Shown piece by piece: positions 38,205 to 49,500 of a DNA stretch of 64,000 bases (position 1 is the first letter of the stretch; the number at the start of each line of letters is the position of its first letter). Source of the stretch: Mucilaginibacter segetis (GTDB lineage Bacteria; Bacteroidota; Bacteroidia; Sphingobacteriales; Sphingobacteriaceae). Location: the NCBI RefSeq assembly GCF_016522075.1, contig NZ_JAEHFW010000001.1, forward strand, positions 806,001-870,000, in the 5' to 3' direction. A program made the position numbers and the translations under genes. The notes under the pieces were generated by a model. That model did not search any database. It was given only the letters and a program-made list of their open reading frames with translations, and was not told where the DNA came from.

Positions 38205-41200
38205 ATGAAAAGAAAACTTTTACTATTTAAATCGTGGAAGTACGGGGCCTTGTTAATACTTGGTCTGCTACTGTATTTCCCGCAGCAGTTACATGCCCAA
38301 AATATAATTACGGGTACTGTAAAGGACTCGGTAACCACCGAACCAATGATCGGTGTTTCAGTTTCTTTAAAGGGAACAACTATTGGTACACAAACAGATA
38401 TTAATGGAAAGTTCCGCATAAATGCACCAAAAGACGGTGAACTTATTTTTCGTTATATCGGGTATAAAGAAACGCAAAGAACGGTTGGCGATAACACTGT
38501 TATTAATGTAAGCTTAGCATCAACATCACAAAGTTTAAACGAGGTAGTGGTGGTGAGTTACGGAACGCAAAGCAAGCGTGAAATAACGGGTGCTATAGGT
38601 CAGGTAAAGGCATCCGAAATAAAGGATATGCCGGTAGCTAACATCGGGCAAAAGTTGCAGGGTAAATTAGCCGGCGTGCAAATTAATCAAAACTCAGGTA
38701 CGCCTGGCGCCGAAATGACCTTTCGTATCCGCGGCGCAGCATCAATTAATGCCGGCAATAATCCGCTGATCGTGATCGATGGATTCCCGTCCGAGAGTGG
38801 GCTGCAAACCCTAAGCCCTGATGAGATCGAGTCAATTTCAGTATTGAAAGATGCATCTGCCGCTGCATTATATGGTTCAAGGGCAGCAAACGGTGTTATT
38901 TTGGTTACCACTAAACAGGCCAAATTAGGTCAACGATCACTTGAGTTTAGTGCTTACACCGGCATACAGTCGGTTCCGGACCGAGGGAAGCTCGATTTGA
39001 TGAATGCCGAAGAGTTTGCCCAATATAAAAAGGAGTATTATGAAGATGCCGCAAGGTATGAAGGTTATACCGGCGGTGTCCCCGAAGTGTATCAAAACCC
39101 AAGTCAGTATGCCGGCCAGTCAGGAACAAACTGGTTTGATGTTTTGCTGCGTAATGCCGTAAGCCAAAACTATAACCTGTCGTATAGTTCAGGTACGGAA
39201 CACCTGAAATCGGTAGTGAATCTTAATTATAACAAGCAGGAGGGAGTGATGCTTAATTCTTATGATGAACGATTTACAGCCAGAACAAATAATATTTACA
39301 CAGCATCTGACAGGTTAACGTTGGGTGCTAATCTTGAACTATCTTACGGAAACAATCAGGTGGTGCCGGGCTTAGATAACGGGCGTAATATTATCGAGAA
39401 TGCCTATTTGATGGATCCCACCTTAAATTATAAAAATCCGGATGGTACATATCCCGTTTCATTTTCGCAACCGGGTATGTTCCCTAATCCCAATTATTAT
39501 TTAGTGTTAACCCAAAGGATCAATAAAACCAAGGCGGCCAGAGTTATTGCAAATGGTTTTGCTGAGGTGAAACTACTTGAGGGATTAAAGTTCAAGACAA
39601 GTATAAATGTAAATACTGATAATACGATAAACCGTCAATTTACGCCTTCAACCGCGCAGGGTGGCTTGGGAAGCGCACCTCCGCAACAGCCCAGCGGAAG
39701 TTACGGAACAAGTTATTTTTTAACCTGGTTAAGTGAAAATACCCTGAACTACCAGGCAACATTGGGTGAAAAGCATAATATAGAAGCTCTGGCGGGGTAT
39801 ACATATCAAAAATATTCCTTCGAGAACAGTAGTATAAACGGCAGCCAATTTCCTGACGATAATATTGAGTGGATAAATGCGGCTACTACACGTATCGGAA
39901 ATGTGGGTGCCAGTCAGTCATCCTTAATTTCCTATATCGGGCGGTTAAACTATAATTATGACAGAAAGTATCTGGTATCTTTTGCCTTTCGTCGCGATGG
40001 TTCTTCAAAATTCGGATCTAACAACAAATACGGGAACTTTCCATCGGTATCTTTAGGCTGGGTAGCATCTGATGAAAACTTTATTAAAAATATAAAGCCA
40101 ATAAGTTTTCTTAAGATCAGAGCAAGCTATGGTAAAGTAGGTAATAATAATATTGGTGATTATACCTATCTCGCATCCGTAAATAGTAATAACTATGTTT
40201 TTGGAAACCAGGTAACACCCGGTAAGGCGCTTAACGGAATAGGTAATAACAATTTAACCTGGGAAACCACCAGCAGTTACGATATTGGTATGGACCTGGA
40301 GATGTTTAACAGCCGTATAGCATTTACCTATGACTACTACTGGAAAAAGACAGACGGTTTATTATATGGGATCGATATTCCCGTACAATCCGGGTTTTCG
40401 ACTATCACATCAAATATTGGCCGGTTTGATTTCTGGGGGCATGAGTTTTCCGTAAGTTCCAAAAATTTAGTAGGAAGTTTAAAATGGAACACCAATTTTA
40501 ATATTTCATTTGACCGGAATCTGGTTAAAGAATTAGGAACAAACAATGCCCCTATTGGAGGTTATAACGAATATTGGGATGATAACCGCACCGCTGTAGG
40601 GCATCCTATAGGTTTGTTTTATGGTTATATAAACGATGGCGTATATATGACCCAGGAGGAGTTTGACACCCAACCTCATGATGCTACCGCAATGGTAGGC
40701 ACCGCACGGTTTAAAGACGTGAGCGGACCTAATGGTGTTCCTGATGGTGTTATTGATAGTTATGACCGCACCTTTATAGGAAATCCAAACCCTACGTTTA
40801 CTTATGGTATCACTAATAGCTTTTCTTACAAGGATTTTGACTTGAGCGTAGTTATGGCGGGGTCGGTTGGTAATGATATTGCCGATGATGCATTTCAGTC
40901 CACAGAAAACCTGGATGGTGTATTTAATGTAAGAAAGGGTGTTGCCGGAAGGTGGAGATCCGTTGAAGACCCGGGTGATGGGGTATATCCAAGAACAAGA
41001 AGCGGCACCACTGCTGACTTCCGCAATTTTACAAGCCGTCAGGTTTTTAAAGCAAGCTATCTGGCAGTAAAAAATATAACCCTGGGTTATACCATACCTG
41101 TTAAAAACAATAAATATTTAAAAGGTGTAAGGGCTTATTTAAGTGCCCAAAATGCATTTATTTTCACCCAGTATCCCGGCTTAAACCCTGAGGCAGGACT

Positions 41201-41291
41201 GGCCGGATTAAACGGATTAAACCAGGGTCGCGATTTTACCGGGTATCCTATACCAAGAGTTATTTCGGTGGGTGTTAATGCAAGTTTTTAA
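38205..41291 (+). CDS. SusC-like TonB-dependent outer-membrane transporter (no STN domain)
   Basis: A 1028-residue SusC/RagA-type receptor. A signal peptide ends at LHAQ. It is followed by a carboxypeptidase-regulatory-like domain (ITGTVKDSVTTEPMIGVSVS), the TonB box region (LNEVVVVSYGTQ), the plug (LQGKLAGVQINQNSGTPG, NNPLIVIDG) and the beta-barrel, ending in Phe. It imports oligosaccharides with its SusD lipoprotein, encoded 21 bp downstream. Unlike the second SusC at 46510-49974 it has no N-terminal STN signalling domain, so it should not signal to a FecR protein; control by the upstream AraC regulator is more likely. Confidence 0.96.
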   Translation: MKRKLLLFKSWKYGALLILGLLLYFPQQLHAQNIITGTVKDSVTTEPMIGVSVSLKGTTIGTQTDINGKFRINAPKDGELIFRYIGYKETQRTVGDNTVINVSLASTSQSLNEVVVVSYGTQSKREITGAIGQVKASEIKDMPVANIGQKLQGKLAGVQINQNSGTPGAEMTFRIRGAASINAGNNPLIVIDGFPSESGLQTLSPDEIESISVLKDASAAALYGSRAANGVILVTTKQAKLGQRSLEFSAYTGIQSVPDRGKLDLMNAEEFAQYKKEYYEDAARYEGYTGGVPEVYQNPSQYAGQSGTNWFDVLLRNAVSQNYNLSYSSGTEHLKSVVNLNYNKQEGVMLNSYDERFTARTNNIYTASDRLTLGANLELSYGNNQVVPGLDNGRNIIENAYLMDPTLNYKNPDGTYPVSFSQPGMFPNPNYYLVLTQRINKTKAARVIANGFAEVKLLEGLKFKTSINVNTDNTINRQFTPSTAQGGLGSAPPQQPSGSYGTSYFLTWLSENTLNYQATLGEKHNIEALAGYTYQKYSFENSSINGSQFPDDNIEWINAATTRIGNVGASQSSLISYIGRLNYNYDRKYLVSFAFRRDGSSKFGSNNKYGNFPSVSLGWVASDENFIKNIKPISFLKIRASYGKVGNNNIGDYTYLASVNSNNYVFGNQVTPGKALNGIGNNNLTWETTSSYDIGMDLEMFNSRIAFTYDYYWKKTDGLLYGIDIPVQSGFSTITSNIGRFDFWGHEFSVSSKNLVGSLKWNTNFNISFDRNLVKELGTNNAPIGGYNEYWDDNRTAVGHPIGLFYGYINDGVYMTQEEFDTQPHDATAMVGTARFKDVSGPNGVPDGVIDSYDRTFIGNPNPTFTYGITNSFSYKDFDLSVVMAGSVGNDIADDAFQSTENLDGVFNVRKGVAGRWRSVEDPGDGVYPRTRSGTTADFRNFTSRQVFKASYLAVKNITLGYTIPVKNNKYLKGVRAYLSAQNAFIFTQYPGLNPEAGLAGLNGLNQGRDFTGYPIPRVISVGVNASF

Positions 41292-41312
41292 CTAAATAAC
41301 AAAAGCAAGAAG

Positions 41313-42857
41313 ATGAAAAAGTTATCATATATACTATTATTAACGATCGGGTTGGTTTCCTGCAAAAAGGAAGCTCTTAACCTTGTCCCGCAAACTTCAT
41401 TAAGCTCTGCCTCATTCTTTAAAAATGCCGCGGAGTTCAACCAGGCTTTAGTTGGCGCATACACTAACTTAAGGGGAATCGCATTTATGGGTTTTTACAT
41501 GGATGAGATGCGGTCCGACAATACGTTTTTCACTATTTATTCGGCAGACAGGGGTACTTCCACAAGTGCCGAAGCATTTGCTGAATTTATTGACAACAGT
41601 ACAACCAGCCAGGAGCCCAATAGTCCGGGTAATCGTTACGGGAACGACTATTCAGGGATATCTAAAGTAAATACTGTATTATCCAGGCTGGAAAGTTCAA
41701 GTCTGGCACAGGCAGATAAAGATCAGATATCCGGCGAGGCCTATTTTCTAAGAGCTTTTTACTATTATGATCTGGTTCAACATTATGGAGGCGTTCCGTT
41801 ACAGTTGGAAGAAGTAGCCGATGTAGATGGAGCATTTCTTCCGAGAAACTCTGTAGCTGAGGTTTATGACCAAATAATAACAGATCTTAATGCAGCTGTT
41901 CCTCTTCTGCCTGTTGCAAAAACATTTCCGCAAACAGGCCGTGCTACCCAGGGCGCAGCAAAAATGTTGCTTGCATATGCCTATATGTCTAAACCGGAAA
42001 AGGAATACGCCAAGGCCGAAGCTGCGTTGGTAGATATTACAAAAATGAATTACACCCTTCTGTCAGACTATGCCAGTGTGTTTGATCCGGCTAATAAAAA
42101 CAATCAGGAATCCATTTTCGAGGTACAATATAAATCCGGTAATGATGGACAACAAAGTGATTTTATATGGAGGTTTATCCCAAAAACTACCAACACCGAA
42201 GCAATATTGGGCTTGCATGGCACCAATGCCCGTGGCAGCCTGTCAAGCGGCGGGTGGAATGTTCCAACCCAGGAAATGGTCGATTCTTACGAAACGGGCG
42301 ACCTGCGATTGCCTGCATCAATTGGTGTGGCAGAAGGTACTGTTAATAACGAAGTTTTAACAACAACGGCTGTAAAAAGTCCGGTTGATTATACCCCGGC
42401 ACCAGGCTTAAGTTACTATTACTTTATAAAAAAATACCTGCATCCGCCTTATCAGGTAGAATACAATACCGATGACAATTTTCCGGTTTTCCGCTACTCG
42501 GGTGCATTATTGCTCTTGGCAGAGTGCCTTATAGATGAAAATAAAAATGCAGAGGCTTTGCCTTACTTAAACCGGGTTAGGCAAAGAGCAGGTTTGCCTG
42601 CACTCTCACAAGCTACAAAGCTTAACGTAGCAAATGAGATGCGGCATGAGCTGGCTTTTGAAAATCATCGCTGGACAGACCTTATCCGCAACGGTATGGC
42701 GATAGATGTAATAACGGCTAAAGGGGAACGGCTAAAAGCTAAATACGGTTTTTTATTGCCGAATACCTTTTTGATAAATGAGAACAGGTTAATATATGCT
42801 ATACCTTTCAGAGAAATACAGATAAACAGTAAACTTACTCAAAACCCGGGTTACTAA
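41313..42857 (+). CDS. SusD/RagB-like substrate-binding lipoprotein
   Basis: A 514-residue SusD-family protein with a lipobox (GLVSC, Cys17) and the usual KKEALNLVPQTSLSS opening. The helical core with TPR-like packing shows AYFLRAFYYYDLVQHYGGVP, and the C-terminal part carries the conserved RMRHELAFENHRWTDLIR-type segment (here MRHELAFENHRWTDL). It forms the lid of the SusC barrel and binds the incoming glycan at the cell surface. The gene follows its SusC directly and ends before a strong hairpin. Confidence 0.96.
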   Translation: MKKLSYILLLTIGLVSCKKEALNLVPQTSLSSASFFKNAAEFNQALVGAYTNLRGIAFMGFYMDEMRSDNTFFTIYSADRGTSTSAEAFAEFIDNSTTSQEPNSPGNRYGNDYSGISKVNTVLSRLESSSLAQADKDQISGEAYFLRAFYYYDLVQHYGGVPLQLEEVADVDGAFLPRNSVAEVYDQIITDLNAAVPLLPVAKTFPQTGRATQGAAKMLLAYAYMSKPEKEYAKAEAALVDITKMNYTLLSDYASVFDPANKNNQESIFEVQYKSGNDGQQSDFIWRFIPKTTNTEAILGLHGTNARGSLSSGGWNVPTQEMVDSYETGDLRLPASIGVAEGTVNNEVLTTTAVKSPVDYTPAPGLSYYYFIKKYLHPPYQVEYNTDDNFPVFRYSGALLLLAECLIDENKNAEALPYLNRVRQRAGLPALSQATKLNVANEMRHELAFENHRWTDLIRNGMAIDVITAKGERLKAKYGFLLPNTFLINENRLIYAIPFREIQINSKLTQNPGY

Positions 42858-42907
42858 ATCTTTTACATAAATTGATGGAGGTAATTCATCTGCTTTTAGC
42901 ATAATTA

Positions 42908-42943
42908 AAGCGGCCTTGCGGGTATAAACCGGCAAGGCCGCTT
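42908..42943 (+). terminator. strong GC hairpin after the first SusD gene
   Basis: AAGCGGCCTTGC (42908-42919) pairs perfectly with 42932-42943 across a 12-nt loop, 51 bp after the stop. There is only a weak T-tract, but the 12-bp stem makes termination or mRNA 3'-end protection likely. Confidence 0.65.
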
Positions 42944-43235
42944 CTTGAAAAGTAAATTGTATTATGGATATACCAATACCTTGCCTTAAATGAAAATTTG
43001 ACATTTTTACTGAATTTTTTCAGCTTAAAACTGTAAGTATTTTCGTGAAAAATACTTGGCATTAGCCTTGTAATGAGTTGGCTAGTTTAATTAATTTATT
43101 GTTCAATTATTTTTTAAAGTAAAATTTAAAGGAGAAAAGGCCATAACTTTAGTTAAATTCAATAACGAAGCAAACAACTCATTAATGCCAGGCTTAAGCC
43201 GGCGTTTATACTACCAATAATTACAGTTCCATACG

Positions 43236-43268
43236 AAAAAAGCGGCGCATCCAAACGGAAACGCCGCA
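43236..43268 (-). terminator. rho-independent terminator of the minus-strand SusC/D operon
   Basis: On the minus strand GCGGCG pairs with CGCCGC (43262-43267 with 43242-43247) and is followed by six T (A-run at 43236-43241 on plus). It lies about 90 bp beyond the last gene of the operon. Confidence 0.8.
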
Positions 43269-43356
43269 TAATAAACCAACTTCAACCAATGTCAATAACC
43301 GGATTTTATGTTTTAATTGTAAATTAGCATTTAAATCATGCTTGATTTTATCATCA

Positions 43357-44706
43357 TTAATTATTTTTAAACAGATACTTGTAATGGCTGGATATAATTG
43401 CGCGAGACTTTGTAGAAAGGGAGTCAAGCGGAACCGGTTTATCCTGAGGGCGTGATTGTTTTTGATTTATCTCTCCTAACAAGCTCCATTTGCGTGTCAT
43501 TTCTGCAGGCTCCTTTGCCGGGAGATCATACCTTGTAAAATCGATCACTTTTTCTGTATTATTTGTCTTGTCTTTTAACAATGCCAAACGGAAGTCCTTA
43601 TTCATAAACCAGTAAATCTCTTTATCCGCGTCGGAACCGCCAATACCGGATCCTTTTTCTACAAAGCGATAATTAAAGCTGTTGCTTTTATAATGAGCCC
43701 TCCAAAGCAGCCCAAATTCACCCTGTGTAATCATTTTAACATCAGGCCAGCGCGCCCGTATGGCTGTTAACCAGTTTTCTAATGAAGATACCTCCATAGG
43801 CAGGGAAAGCTCCCAGCAGTTGGTTACCCATGCGAAACCATTAAGTTGAAATCCTTTGTCAAAATGGATGGCAGTGGTATGCATCATTTCCTTTAATCCA
43901 GTCTCATTTCCGTAACGACCAAGTGTCTCTATCGGCCCTACACCCATTCTGCTATTAAATCCACCTTCAAAGCCTTTTCTTCTGGCGGCAAGAAAATCTA
44001 CAGTCCAGCCATCCAGATTCACACAATCTATAAAATCTGTTTTATTTTGCGCGGGTTTACAAAAGTGCTCTTTAGACGTGTAATAGGGATATACTATAGA
44101 ACCATCACCATCTTGATTATCGATACTGAATTGGCTCCATATATTACCCTGACATACGTGTATTCCTTCTTTTTCTGCAAGGTATTGCTGGTTTGCGGCT
44201 GACATGAAACCTGCTACTATACTTAAAGGCCGATATCCGTTGCCGACCATACTGCTTATTATCTTTAAAGCATCATGCAGGTCCTTATTAACCTGCTCAG
44301 TACTGTTATACGCGTTGGCAAAATATGCACCAGGTATAAAAGTAATATCATCACCGTATTTATAATGATATCCTACTACTAATTTTCTTATTTCCCGGTA
44401 GGCTACACTGGTATCCTGCAAAGCGAGCCAGCTAAACGACCATGTCATTTTTCCACCCGGAAAACCTTTTGCTACAGCGTTTCTGAAGGCGATTACCCTT
44501 GCCGGAGTATGTAGTGATCGTTCATCATTCCCAATGCTACGGTCTCTTGAAACCTCGATCTGATTTACTCTGATCACCGTATTAAAAGTCAGGAAGCGGT
44601 TTCCCATTAACCCGGATTCATTTTTTAATTTAGTATGCTGCCCGAGCGCACCTGAAAAAACGATTAAAAACAGCGGGAGTAATTGGAATGTTAGTCTGAA
44701 TTTCAT
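43357..44706 (-). CDS. secreted protein of unknown function in the second SusC/D operon
   Basis: A 449-residue exported protein; ATG 44706 gives a signal peptide (MKFRLTFQLLPLFLIVFSGA) cleaved near LGQ. The mature part has motifs RSLHTPARVIAFRNAVAKGF, MTWSFSWLALQD, NGYRPLSIVAGFMSAANQ and GFAWVTNCWELSL, which suggest a TIM- or NodB-like deformed barrel acting on carbohydrate. I tentatively place it with the DUF3863 proteins of Bacteroides, but that is from memory and uncertain. Its position right after SusC/SusD argues that it acts on the imported or bound glycan at the surface or in the periplasm. Confidence 0.7.
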   Translation of the reverse strand: MKFRLTFQLLPLFLIVFSGALGQHTKLKNESGLMGNRFLTFNTVIRVNQIEVSRDRSIGNDERSLHTPARVIAFRNAVAKGFPGGKMTWSFSWLALQDTSVAYREIRKLVVGYHYKYGDDITFIPGAYFANAYNSTEQVNKDLHDALKIISSMVGNGYRPLSIVAGFMSAANQQYLAEKEGIHVCQGNIWSQFSIDNQDGDGSIVYPYYTSKEHFCKPAQNKTDFIDCVNLDGWTVDFLAARRKGFEGGFNSRMGVGPIETLGRYGNETGLKEMMHTTAIHFDKGFQLNGFAWVTNCWELSLPMEVSSLENWLTAIRARWPDVKMITQGEFGLLWRAHYKSNSFNYRFVEKGSGIGGSDADKEIYWFMNKDFRLALLKDKTNNTEKVIDFTRYDLPAKEPAEMTRKWSLLGEINQKQSRPQDKPVPLDSLSTKSRAIISSHYKYLFKNN

Positions 44707-44796
44707 ATTTAGTTTGTACGTGCGAATTATTTTTGCCATTTATTCATAACGTATTATATAACCGGGCTGGTTTATCCGGCCCGGTTATATAATAAT

Positions 44797-46497
44797 TTAC
44801 CATCCCGGATTCTGTTCTAACGTATACCCGTTATTGGCGTAAAATGCGATCTCTTTGGTAGGTAAAGGTTGCAGGTAATCTTTCGCCGGATCAAACAACC
44901 GGTTGGTTTCCGCAATCAAAAAGCCATTGGCATCTACCTTTGTTAAATAAGTCGGATCACTATAAGGCGCTCTGGTAGCCCAATCGGTTCCGGTTATTTT
45001 TATTCCTTTTATATCCTGAGGCAGCTCAGTTTCTGCTGTTTTCCAACGGCGGATATCATCATACCTGAATCCTTCCAATGCCAGTTCAACCGTACGTTCG
45101 CGACGTATCTCGTCTCTCATGTTCAGGTTATTAGCGCTTACGAAGGCGTTGGTTAGATGAGGCATATTAACCCTATCTCTTAGCTTATTGATGGACATAT
45201 TCAGGTCGTTATCCGATATTGAACCTGATTTTTCATAAACGGCTTCGGCGTAATTAAGCAAAACTTCCGCGTACCGAATTAAATGTCTGTCGAAGTCGAA
45301 TAAACTGGCGCTCCCCATGCGGCCCGAGTTATTAGCTATGGGGTCTTCTGACATGTATTTATAAAGGATATAACCGGTATTAAAATTACGCTGTGGTTTA
45401 TCGGGCCAGTTGGCCACCTTGGTGATCGGGAAAAATACACGGTTAGTAAGGGTGCCGGGAATGATCATAGTCATGGTCATTCTCGGATCACGATCCTGGA
45501 ATTCCGAAGTAAAGGTATCGTATCCTTTAAAAACAGTGCCGGGAGATGTTATCGGCAGGCCGTTTTTATCCAGGTACATATCAACCAATTTACGGGTTGG
45601 ATTGTAGCCATCCTGATCATACATATAGGGCGCATCTTGTCCGTAAATGTTGCGGGCGTACCTTCGGTCCAGTATAGACTCTTTGGAGTCATCGCCGGCT
45701 TCAAGAAAAAGATACCGGTAACTTTGATCACCGCTGCCGGTATAAAGCCCGTAAACTCCGCTGTTAATTACCGCTAAGGAGGTAGCCGCGGCCTGGTCCA
45801 GATATTTATCAGCACCTGACTGGTTTCTGAATTTTTCCCAGGTACCTTCAAACAGTGCTACCCTTGAGGCCAGCGCCAGCGCTGCGCCTTTAGTTATGCG
45901 ACCTATATCAGGTGCGGACAAATCAGCCTGAACAGGCAAGTCTGCTTTGGCCTCGTCCAGATCTTTTAAGATAAGATCTGCCGTTTCTGAACGGCTTGAA
46001 CGCGGCGCAAATAATTCCTGATCATCAGTAGAAAGTACTTTGGTGATCAGCGGCACGCCACCATAAATTCTTAATAATCTCCAATAATACCATGCCCGGA
46101 AAAACTTCGCTTCCGCCATATATTTTTTGACTTCAGCATCAGTAGTGCCTTCGCCATGTTCCAGAATATTATTTGCCGCCCTGATGTAGCCATAGCTTGA
46201 TGACCACTCGCTTGAGGTTTCGGACGGTTGTAAATTTCCGTTACTAACCGAATTCGGGTTATTGAACGCTATATCTGATTCGGTATCCTCTTCTCCGAAA
46301 CCATTTAAACCATTATAAAGATTGTTGGCAGCTAATTTAAAATCGGCCGCGGTTTTCCAGAAGGTGGCATCGGTTATGCTGTCCTGTGAAACCAGATTCA
46401 GGTCCTTTTTGCAACTCGTCCACAATACTAAAACCAAACAAAGCATTGTAACTCCCTTTATTTTTAATATGTGGTGATAGGAATATCTTTTTTTCAT
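44797..46497 (-). CDS. SusD/RagB-like substrate-binding lipoprotein (second pair)
   Basis: A 566-residue SusD-family lipoprotein. The lipobox is LWTSC (near residue 29) after an unusually long basic leader, followed by KKDLNLVSQDSITDATFWKT. Core motifs AKFFRAWYYWRLLRIYGGVP and the C-terminal RRERTVELALEGFRYDDIRR fit the family. It starts 12 bp after the SusC stop and is followed by the unknown secreted protein. It captures glycan for its partner SusC. Confidence 0.96.
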   Translation of the reverse strand: MKKRYSYHHILKIKGVTMLCLVLVLWTSCKKDLNLVSQDSITDATFWKTAADFKLAANNLYNGLNGFGEEDTESDIAFNNPNSVSNGNLQPSETSSEWSSSYGYIRAANNILEHGEGTTDAEVKKYMAEAKFFRAWYYWRLLRIYGGVPLITKVLSTDDQELFAPRSSRSETADLILKDLDEAKADLPVQADLSAPDIGRITKGAALALASRVALFEGTWEKFRNQSGADKYLDQAAATSLAVINSGVYGLYTGSGDQSYRYLFLEAGDDSKESILDRRYARNIYGQDAPYMYDQDGYNPTRKLVDMYLDKNGLPITSPGTVFKGYDTFTSEFQDRDPRMTMTMIIPGTLTNRVFFPITKVANWPDKPQRNFNTGYILYKYMSEDPIANNSGRMGSASLFDFDRHLIRYAEVLLNYAEAVYEKSGSISDNDLNMSINKLRDRVNMPHLTNAFVSANNLNMRDEIRRERTVELALEGFRYDDIRRWKTAETELPQDIKGIKITGTDWATRAPYSDPTYLTKVDANGFLIAETNRLFDPAKDYLQPLPTKEIAFYANNGYTLEQNPGW

Positions 46498-46509
46498 GAT
46501 GTTTCTCTT

Positions 46510-49500
46510 TTAAAATTTAACATTTAAACCCAGTGAGTACACTTTGTTAAAAGGATAGGTGCCTTCGTTACGATAACCATCCTCCGGGTCAAAATTTCCG
46601 CCAAGGGTTCCTTTTGATATCGTGAACAGGTCCTGACCGCTCAAGTATATCCTGGCAGATTTCATTTTAATAGCTTTGGCAATGTTTACAGGCAGGTTAT
46701 ACCCTAAAGTGATCACTTTAAAGCGTAGGTAAGCAACATTTTGCAAAGTAAGCGAAGATGCTCTGTAATCGTATCCGGCAACATCATCATAACCTAAACC
46801 GCCCGGCAGATATCTCGGGTATTGGGCATCCGGACGTTCCGGAGTCCAGGTTTTTCCGTAATAGTATGCTAATGTTGGCCAGTAGAAGGTATTGGGCCTG
46901 CTTATGTTTCCCTCGTAGATCACATCCCGTTTACCTACTCCCTGTAAAAATACTGACAAGTCGAACTGCTTATAACCAAGATTAATATTGGAGGAGAAGG
47001 TGTACCGTGGAGTAAGGTTGCCCAGGTATACCATATCACCCGACAGACCTTTCGTCTTATCTCCGAAAGCGGTTAACTTACCGTCACCATCTACATCTTT
47101 ATACATTACATCGCCCAGGCTTATTCTTGACGGAACTCCCTGTAGCTGTTTATATGCATCCAACTGCTCCTGTGTTTTGATGATGCCATCATACACATAG
47201 CCAAAATACGAGTAGATAGGGTAGCCTTGTCTGGTTTTAACCAATCCTTCACCATAACTATCTGTATTTTTTAACTCTACCAGGTTGTTTTTACTATCAC
47301 TTAACTGTAATGAAATGCTATACCTGAAATCGTTCACCTGATCTTTCCAGGTCACGGAGGTTTCAAATCCTTTGGTAACCAATTTACCCTGGTTTGTAGA
47401 TGGTGGAGTGGCACCATAAGTTGCGGGCACCGCTATATTAACCAGCATATCATTATTGGTCTTGTTAAAATAGTCGAACGAGAAGTTAAGACGGGAACGC
47501 AGTACAGACACATCTATACCGATGTTTTTATTTTCAATAGTTTCCCAGGTCCTGTTGCTGGATGCCGGACTTGCGCTTGCGCCGGGTAAGCCCGCATTTG
47601 GCGATCCTAGAGGATAAGTGCCTCCAATGGATATCAGGGGTATGTAATCATAAAGTCCGAGATTGCCTATTTCCTGGTTACCCATTTTTCCGTAAGAAAC
47701 TCTTAGTTTCAGTAAATCAAAGGTGTGCATCGATTTAATAAAATTCTCTTCGGATAAGTTGTAGGCAAATGCTGCAGAAGGGAATACCGCACTCCAGCGT
47801 TTCTCCGGAGCGAATTTTGAGCTGCCGTCAGCACGAGCGGTAAGATCAAGTATGTATTTGTTCTTGTACGAATAGCTTAGCCTGCCAAAATATGACCCTA
47901 AGGCCTGGTTATTTATCAGTCCTGAAAAATTGGCGTAGGCAGCTTTTGTACGATCGGCCAGGTTAAGCGTAAATATATCATTGCTGACAAAATTGTAACC
48001 GGTTATTGACTGGCCTTCATTTCTTGTTTGTTCTAATGAGGCACCACCTGTCAGGTTGATCTTGTGATCCTGCCCAAACCCTTTGTTATAATCAAAATAA
48101 ACCTGATAAAGTTTATTCAGGAGCTTGTTGTTACTATAGTAGGCAGAGTTAGGATTGTTGCGGATGTCCTGAATGCCGCCGGCATAATTATAGCGGGTTA
48201 TAGTCGGATTTGTGGCACTGTAATTATCGTAATCAAACCGGAAAGCGGTTTGCCCGGTTAATGTTAGCCCTGGCAATACATGATAGTCGATTTTAACATT
48301 GGTAGCAAAGCGTGAAAGGTTATCTTTACTTGTACCGCCTTGTTCCAGATATTGAGCCGGACCTTCGTAACCCTGGTATCCGTAAAATTCTCCCAGTGGA
48401 TTATATACCGGCTGGTAGGGGAACTGACGCGTTACGTTAGTTAGTGCACTGCCCAGCAGTGTAGGATTCACATTTGCGAGGTTGTCGAAATTTGTACGGG
48501 TTTGGACACTGATTTTATCACTTAAATGAAAATCGTAATTCAACCTGATATTATACCTGTCGGATTTATTATCGCCGAATTTTACTATACCGTTATCGCG
48601 GTTATAGCCAACGGAAACCAGATAGTTGCTGTTGTTGCCACCGCCAGATACAGCAATGTTGTGAAGTTGTTGGGTGGAGTTTTTGTAAATAACCTTATTC
48701 CAATCGGTATAGCCATAAAACCCCGGATAATTAGTTACTCCATAATTCCATCCCTGATCCAGATCGGGAGCTGCATTCGCTTTTATTTTATCAAATACTT
48801 CCTGCGGAAAACCGTTTATTCCAACATTGCGTAACCCCTCGTCCATAAACTCGGCATACTGCAAAGTATTTTGCATTTGCCGGAGATAGGTAGGTGTTTT
48901 AACGCCAAAATTCCCGGTATACGTCACCTCCGGAGCACCGGTTTTACTGCCGCCGCGTTTGGTGGTCACCAATATTACCCCATCTGCTGCCCTGGCCCCA
49001 TAAATGGCTGCTGCCGCATCTTTTAAAACGGTTACTTCCGCAATATCATTAGTATTGATGGTACTTAATATACCGATATTTCCCGGAACGCCATCTATTA
49101 ACACCAATGGTGCATTTCCGTTGATGGAAGAGTACCCGCGTACCTGGAAACCATAAGTAGAACTACCAGGTTGTCCACTGGCCTTGGTAATTGTTAAGCC
49201 TGGTATAGCACCCTGTAAAGCTTCGATCGAATTATTTACAGGTCTGTTCTCAAATACATCAGATTTTACCGTTGAAATTGCTCCGGTTATAGCGCCCTTT
49301 GCCCTGGTGCCATAACCTACAACAACCACCTCATCCAGTTTGTTATCGGTTTTAACTAATTTTACTTCGATGTTCGCCCGACCGTTAACAGGCACTTTTT
49401 GGGTTTGATAACCGATATAGGAAAATGTAAGTACCGAACTGGCATCGGGTACCTCAATATGGAACACACCATTTAAATCGGTAACCGTACCCAAATTTGT

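Larger units (their letters stand above)
42858..43356. other. 499-bp convergent intergenic region with two hairpins
   Basis: It separates the plus-strand SusC/D pair from the minus-strand operon. Apart from the two hairpins listed separately I see no coding sequence; the AT-rich middle (43000-43200) holds nothing recognisable. Confidence 0.5.
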
